Shown here: one piece after another, positions 61,411 through 64,000 of the stretch
Layout: each line of letters starts with the position of its first letter
Numbering within the stretch: position 1 is the stretch's first letter
Source: Nocardioides glacieisoli
Lineage (GTDB): Bacteria; Actinomycetota; Actinomycetes; Propionibacteriales; Nocardioidaceae
Assembly: GCF_004137245.1 (NCBI RefSeq)
Contig: NZ_SDWS01000001.1
Location: 372,001 to 436,000 of the forward strand
Reading direction: 5' to 3'
DNA length: 64,000 nucleotides
Translations under genes and position numbers: made by a program
The notes under the pieces: generated by a model
What the model saw: the letters and a program-made list of their open reading frames with translations, nothing else
What the model was told of the DNA's origin: nothing
Databases searched by the model: none

Positions 61411-62607
61411 TCAGGCCTGGCCGGTCCCGCGCAGCAGCTCGGCGAACCACGCCTGCTCGGGGTCGAACGCCTTGTGCCCGGCGATCCGCTCGAACTCGAT
61501 CGCCCGGAGCTCGTCCTCCCGGTCCTCGTCGTGCCCGATGACGCCGGGCGTGCCCGCGAGGGCACAGGTCACGGCCAGGGTCGCCATCTCGCGGATGAGG
61601 GCGAGGTCGGTCTCGTTGGCGGGCGCGGAGCGCGAGAAGTAGCCGGACTTCTGCACCATCTGCTTCTCCGCGCCGATCTCGCGGGAGAACCGGTCGGCGA
61701 AGTAGCGGCCGGGGTTGATCGTGTCGATCTTCACGTGGCCGAAGGGGTCACGCCCGACGGTCTCGCCGGTCGCCTCGAGGTCGGCGACGATGTCGTCGAT
61801 CCCGGCGCCCTCGGCGAGGAAGATGTTGACGCACCCGATCTCGTCCATCACCGCGCGCAGCCGCGTCGCCTCGGCGGCGAGGTCGATGCCCATCTCCGGG
61901 ACGTAGATCGCGTGGATCGCCCAGCGGCGCGGGTCGAGCCCGATGCCGGGCAGCCACTCCTGCTCGGCGTGCCAGGCCATGTAGTCGCGCGCCGCCGCTG
62001 CCGTCAGCCAGCCGCTCGCGCGGCCCATCACCTCGTGCACGATCAGCATGCGCGGGTTGGAGCCGTGCTCGCCGAGGACGTTCTGCGCGAAGCGCGACGC
62101 CTGCTGCGCTGCTGTCTGGGCGCCGAGGCTCTGCCGGATCGGCACGATGTCGTTGTCGATGGTCTTCGGCAGGCCGACCACGGTGAGCTCGGAGCCCTGC
62201 GTGCGGAGGTACGCCGCCAGGTCGGCCGCCGCGGTGTTGGTGTCGTCGCCGCCGATGGTGTGCAGGATGTCGACGCCGTCGGCCTGCAGGCGCGCGGCCG
62301 CCACGGCCAGCGCCGTCTCGTCCTCGCCGATGAGCCCGCGCTTGCGGCAGTCGGCGTCGTTGGTGAGCTTGACCCGGCTGTTGCCGATCGGGCTCCCGCC
62401 GAAGCGGTGCAGGATGGCCGCGCCGGCGCGCTCCTCGGGACCGATCACGATGCTGTTGCCCGTGAGCAGGCCGTGGTAGCCGTGCTTGTAGGCCACGAGC
62501 TCGATGTCGGGGTCGGTGGCGTCGTAGGTCTCGATCAGGGCCCCTACGGCGGAGGAGAGGCACGGGGCGTAGCCACCGGCCGTGAGGAGCGCAACGCGAG
62601 TCGGCAT
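61411..62607 (-). CDS. Pyrophosphate-type 6-phosphofructokinase
   Basis: 398 residues from ATG 62607. Fold of PfkA: N-terminal LLTAGGYAPCLSSAV, GGDDTNTAAADLA (residues 119-131) and PKTIDND (147-153). The second aspartate in GGDD and the lysine in PKTIDND mark PPi-dependent enzymes, which use pyrophosphate rather than ATP and can act reversibly between glycolysis and gluconeogenesis. Substrate preference is inferred from this motif. Family A repeats lie just beyond the stop. Confidence 0.9.
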   Translation of the reverse strand: MPTRVALLTAGGYAPCLSSAVGALIETYDATDPDIELVAYKHGYHGLLTGNSIVIGPEERAGAAILHRFGGSPIGNSRVKLTNDADCRKRGLIGEDETALAVAAARLQADGVDILHTIGGDDTNTAAADLAAYLRTQGSELTVVGLPKTIDNDIVPIRQSLGAQTAAQQASRFAQNVLGEHGSNPRMLIVHEVMGRASGWLTAAAARDYMAWHAEQEWLPGIGLDPRRWAIHAIYVPEMGIDLAAEATRLRAVMDEIGCVNIFLAEGAGIDDIVADLEATGETVGRDPFGHVKIDTINPGRYFADRFSREIGAEKQMVQKSGYFSRSAPANETDLALIREMATLAVTCALAGTPGVIGHDEDREDELRAIEFERIAGHKAFDPEQAWFAELLRGTGQA

Positions 62608-62782
62608 GGGCAGCAGGGTAGTGAGGAATCGGCCCGGCGACCGACCGGGCGACCACCACCCGGACCGTGACCGCGATCGAGACAGGGCGTTGTAGGGGTG
62701 AGGCGGTGGTTGCCCAGCCCCGCCGGCAACGCCATTCTGAGGGAACGCCGTGCGGCGCACGGACCAACGAGGGGAGTCTCGG

Positions 62783-64000
62783 ATGAGCACCACGGAAGCC
62801 ACGCAGCCCGATGTGAACGGTCCGGAGGACACCGACCTCAAGCGCGTTCTCGGGCCCAAGCTGCTGCTGCTCTTCATCGTCGGCGACATCCTCGGCGCGG
62901 GCGTGTACGCCGTCACCGGCAAGCTGGCCGGACAGGTCGGCGGCATCGCCTGGCTGCCGTTCCTGGTGGCCTTCGCGGTCGCGACCGTCACCGCCTTCTC
63001 CTACCTCGAGCTGGTGACCAAGTACCCCCAGGCCGCCGGTGCCGCGCTCTACACGCACAAGGCGTTCGGCATCCACTTCGTCACGTTCCTGGTGGCCTTC
63101 ACGGTCGTCTGCTCGGGCATCACGAGCGCGTCCACCTCGTCGAACCTGCTGGCCGCCAACCTGCTGATCGGCTTCGGAAACGAGGAGCCGAGCTCGGCGA
63201 CCACGCTCATCACGGCGCTCCTGTTCATGATCGTGCTCGCCGCGATCAACCTGCGCGGCGTCGGCGAGAGCGTGAAGTTCAACGTCGTGCTCACGATCGT
63301 CGAGATGGTGGCGCTGGCCATCGTGATCGGCATCGGCATCTGGGTGATCGGCCGCGGCGACGGCGACCTCAGCCGGATCACCGTCTTCGAGAGCCCCGAC
63401 GACAAGGGCCTCTTCATGGCGGTCACGATCGCCACCGCCATCGCGTTCTTCTCGATGGTCGGCTTCGAGGACTCGGTCAACATGGTCGAGGAGACCAAGG
63501 ACCCGATGAAGATCTTCCCGCGCACCATGTTCACGGGCCTGGGCATCGCGGTCGTGATCTACATGCTGGTCGCGATCTCGGTGGTCGCCGTCATCCCCGC
63601 GGGCGCCATCGCCGAGCCCACCAACGCCGAGGCGGGCATCCTGCTCGACGTCGTGAAGACCGGTGCGCCGGACCTCCCGATCGACAAGATCTTCCCGTTC
63701 CTCACCGTCTTCGCCGTCGCCAACACCGCGCTGATCAACATGCTGATGGCCAGCCGGCTGATCTACGGCATGGCGCAGCAGGACGTGCTGCCGCGATCGC
63801 TCGGCAAGGTGCTGCCGGGTCGCCGCTCGCCCTGGACCGCGATCGTCTTCACCACGCTGCTGGCGCTGGCGCTCATCACCGTCGTGACCGTGGACGGCGA
63901 GAACTCGGTGGTCGCCGCCCTCTCCGGCACGACCGCGCTCCTGCTGCTGGCGGTCTTCACGATCGTCAACGTCGCCTGCCTGGTCCTGCGTCGCGACCCG
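62783..64000 (+). CDS. APC-family amino-acid permease (3' end outside window)
   Basis: Open from ATG 62783 to the window end, 406 residues visible. GAGGGGA lies seven bases before the start. Ten or so membrane helices are seen; the N-terminal LLLLFIVGDILGAGVYAVTGKLAG is the APC signature for substrate and sodium contact in helix 1. ATAIAFFSMVGFEDSVNMVEETKDP around helix 6 is also conserved. It probably imports amino acids or polyamines with protons; the substrate is not readable from sequence. Confidence 0.9.
   Translation, partial: MSTTEATQPDVNGPEDTDLKRVLGPKLLLLFIVGDILGAGVYAVTGKLAGQVGGIAWLPFLVAFAVATVTAFSYLELVTKYPQAAGAALYTHKAFGIHFVTFLVAFTVVCSGITSASTSSNLLAANLLIGFGNEEPSSATTLITALLFMIVLAAINLRGVGESVKFNVVLTIVEMVALAIVIGIGIWVIGRGDGDLSRITVFESPDDKGLFMAVTIATAIAFFSMVGFEDSVNMVEETKDPMKIFPRTMFTGLGIAVVIYMLVAISVVAVIPAGAIAEPTNAEAGILLDVVKTGAPDLPIDKIFPFLTVFAVANTALINMLMASRLIYGMAQQDVLPRSLGKVLPGRRSPWTAIVFTTLLALALITVVTVDGENSVVAALSGTTALLLLAVFTIVNVACLVLRRDP

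Overview
The window looks like a chromosomal segment of a high-GC actinobacterium, most likely Nocardioides or a close relative. Reasons: very GC-rich codon use, many GTG starts, GTGA/ATGA stop-start overlaps, a bc1-aa3 respiratory locus with a diheme QcrC and CtaF, and a gene order that, from memory, parallels the Mycobacterium tuberculosis Rv2205c-Rv2182c region (glycerate kinase, ErpA, adenosine kinase, ctaC, ctaF, qcrCAB, ctaE, trpD, DnaQ-UvrC fusion, NlpC/P60, FadD15, SRPBCC protein, ArsA-like ATPase, small protein, PlsC).

Layout. 1-4.1 kb: end of a glycerate kinase, a DUF559/AbiEi-like protein bracketed by paired 53-bp palindromic repeats, erpA, a small unknown gene, adenosine kinase. 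4.1-15.8 kb: cysteine desulfurase plus TusA, then the respiratory block ctaC-ctaD-ctaF (+), an L,D-transpeptidase lipoprotein, qcrC-qcrA-qcrB with ctaE (-) and ctaG (+). 15.8-28.5 kb: receiver-like protein, trpD, a lipoprotein, a YgjV-like membrane protein, a 1378-residue secreted fibronectin-repeat protein, an Lrp-type RAM-domain protein, the exonuclease-UvrC fusion, a zinc-ribbon protein, a NYN nuclease, a Cys-rich small protein, and a c-di-AMP (ydaO) riboswitch in front of an NlpC/P60 hydrolase.

28.5-39.1 kb: a metallopeptidase, then a Tad/Flp pilus cluster on the minus strand. It reads cpaB, cpaE, tadA, a VWA-TadB fusion, tadC, a histidine kinase and a LuxR regulator, followed by two small Flp pilins; one of these has only 59 residues. 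TadE and TadG sit apart at 43.2-44.9 kb, beyond the FadD15/SRPBCC/ArsA block. CTAG-containing inverted repeats lie upstream of cpaB, the pilins and the fibronectin-repeat protein, with a half-site upstream of tadE. They are a candidate shared operator.

45-56.5 kb: ROK glucokinase, a LOR/SDH (TIGR00300-like) protein, a lipase-like hydrolase, PlsC acyltransferase, a second histidine kinase/LuxR pair, a class F sortase operon, arylamine N-acetyltransferase, a GNAT and a coiled-coil protein. 56.5-57.6 kb: an apparently intact IS481-family insertion with a TCTAGG target duplication. 57.6-64 kb: glycerol kinase, a DUF1028 protein, an MFS transporter, another 53-bp repeat pair, a PPi-type phosphofructokinase, and an APC permease that runs off the window end.

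The core genes build the cytochrome bc1-aa3 branch and its assembly, Fe-S and sulfur supply, and envelope remodelling. The accessory layer is the pilus, its putative regulator, the secreted repeat protein, the insertion sequence and the palindromic repeats. No rRNA, tRNA or CRISPR array was seen.
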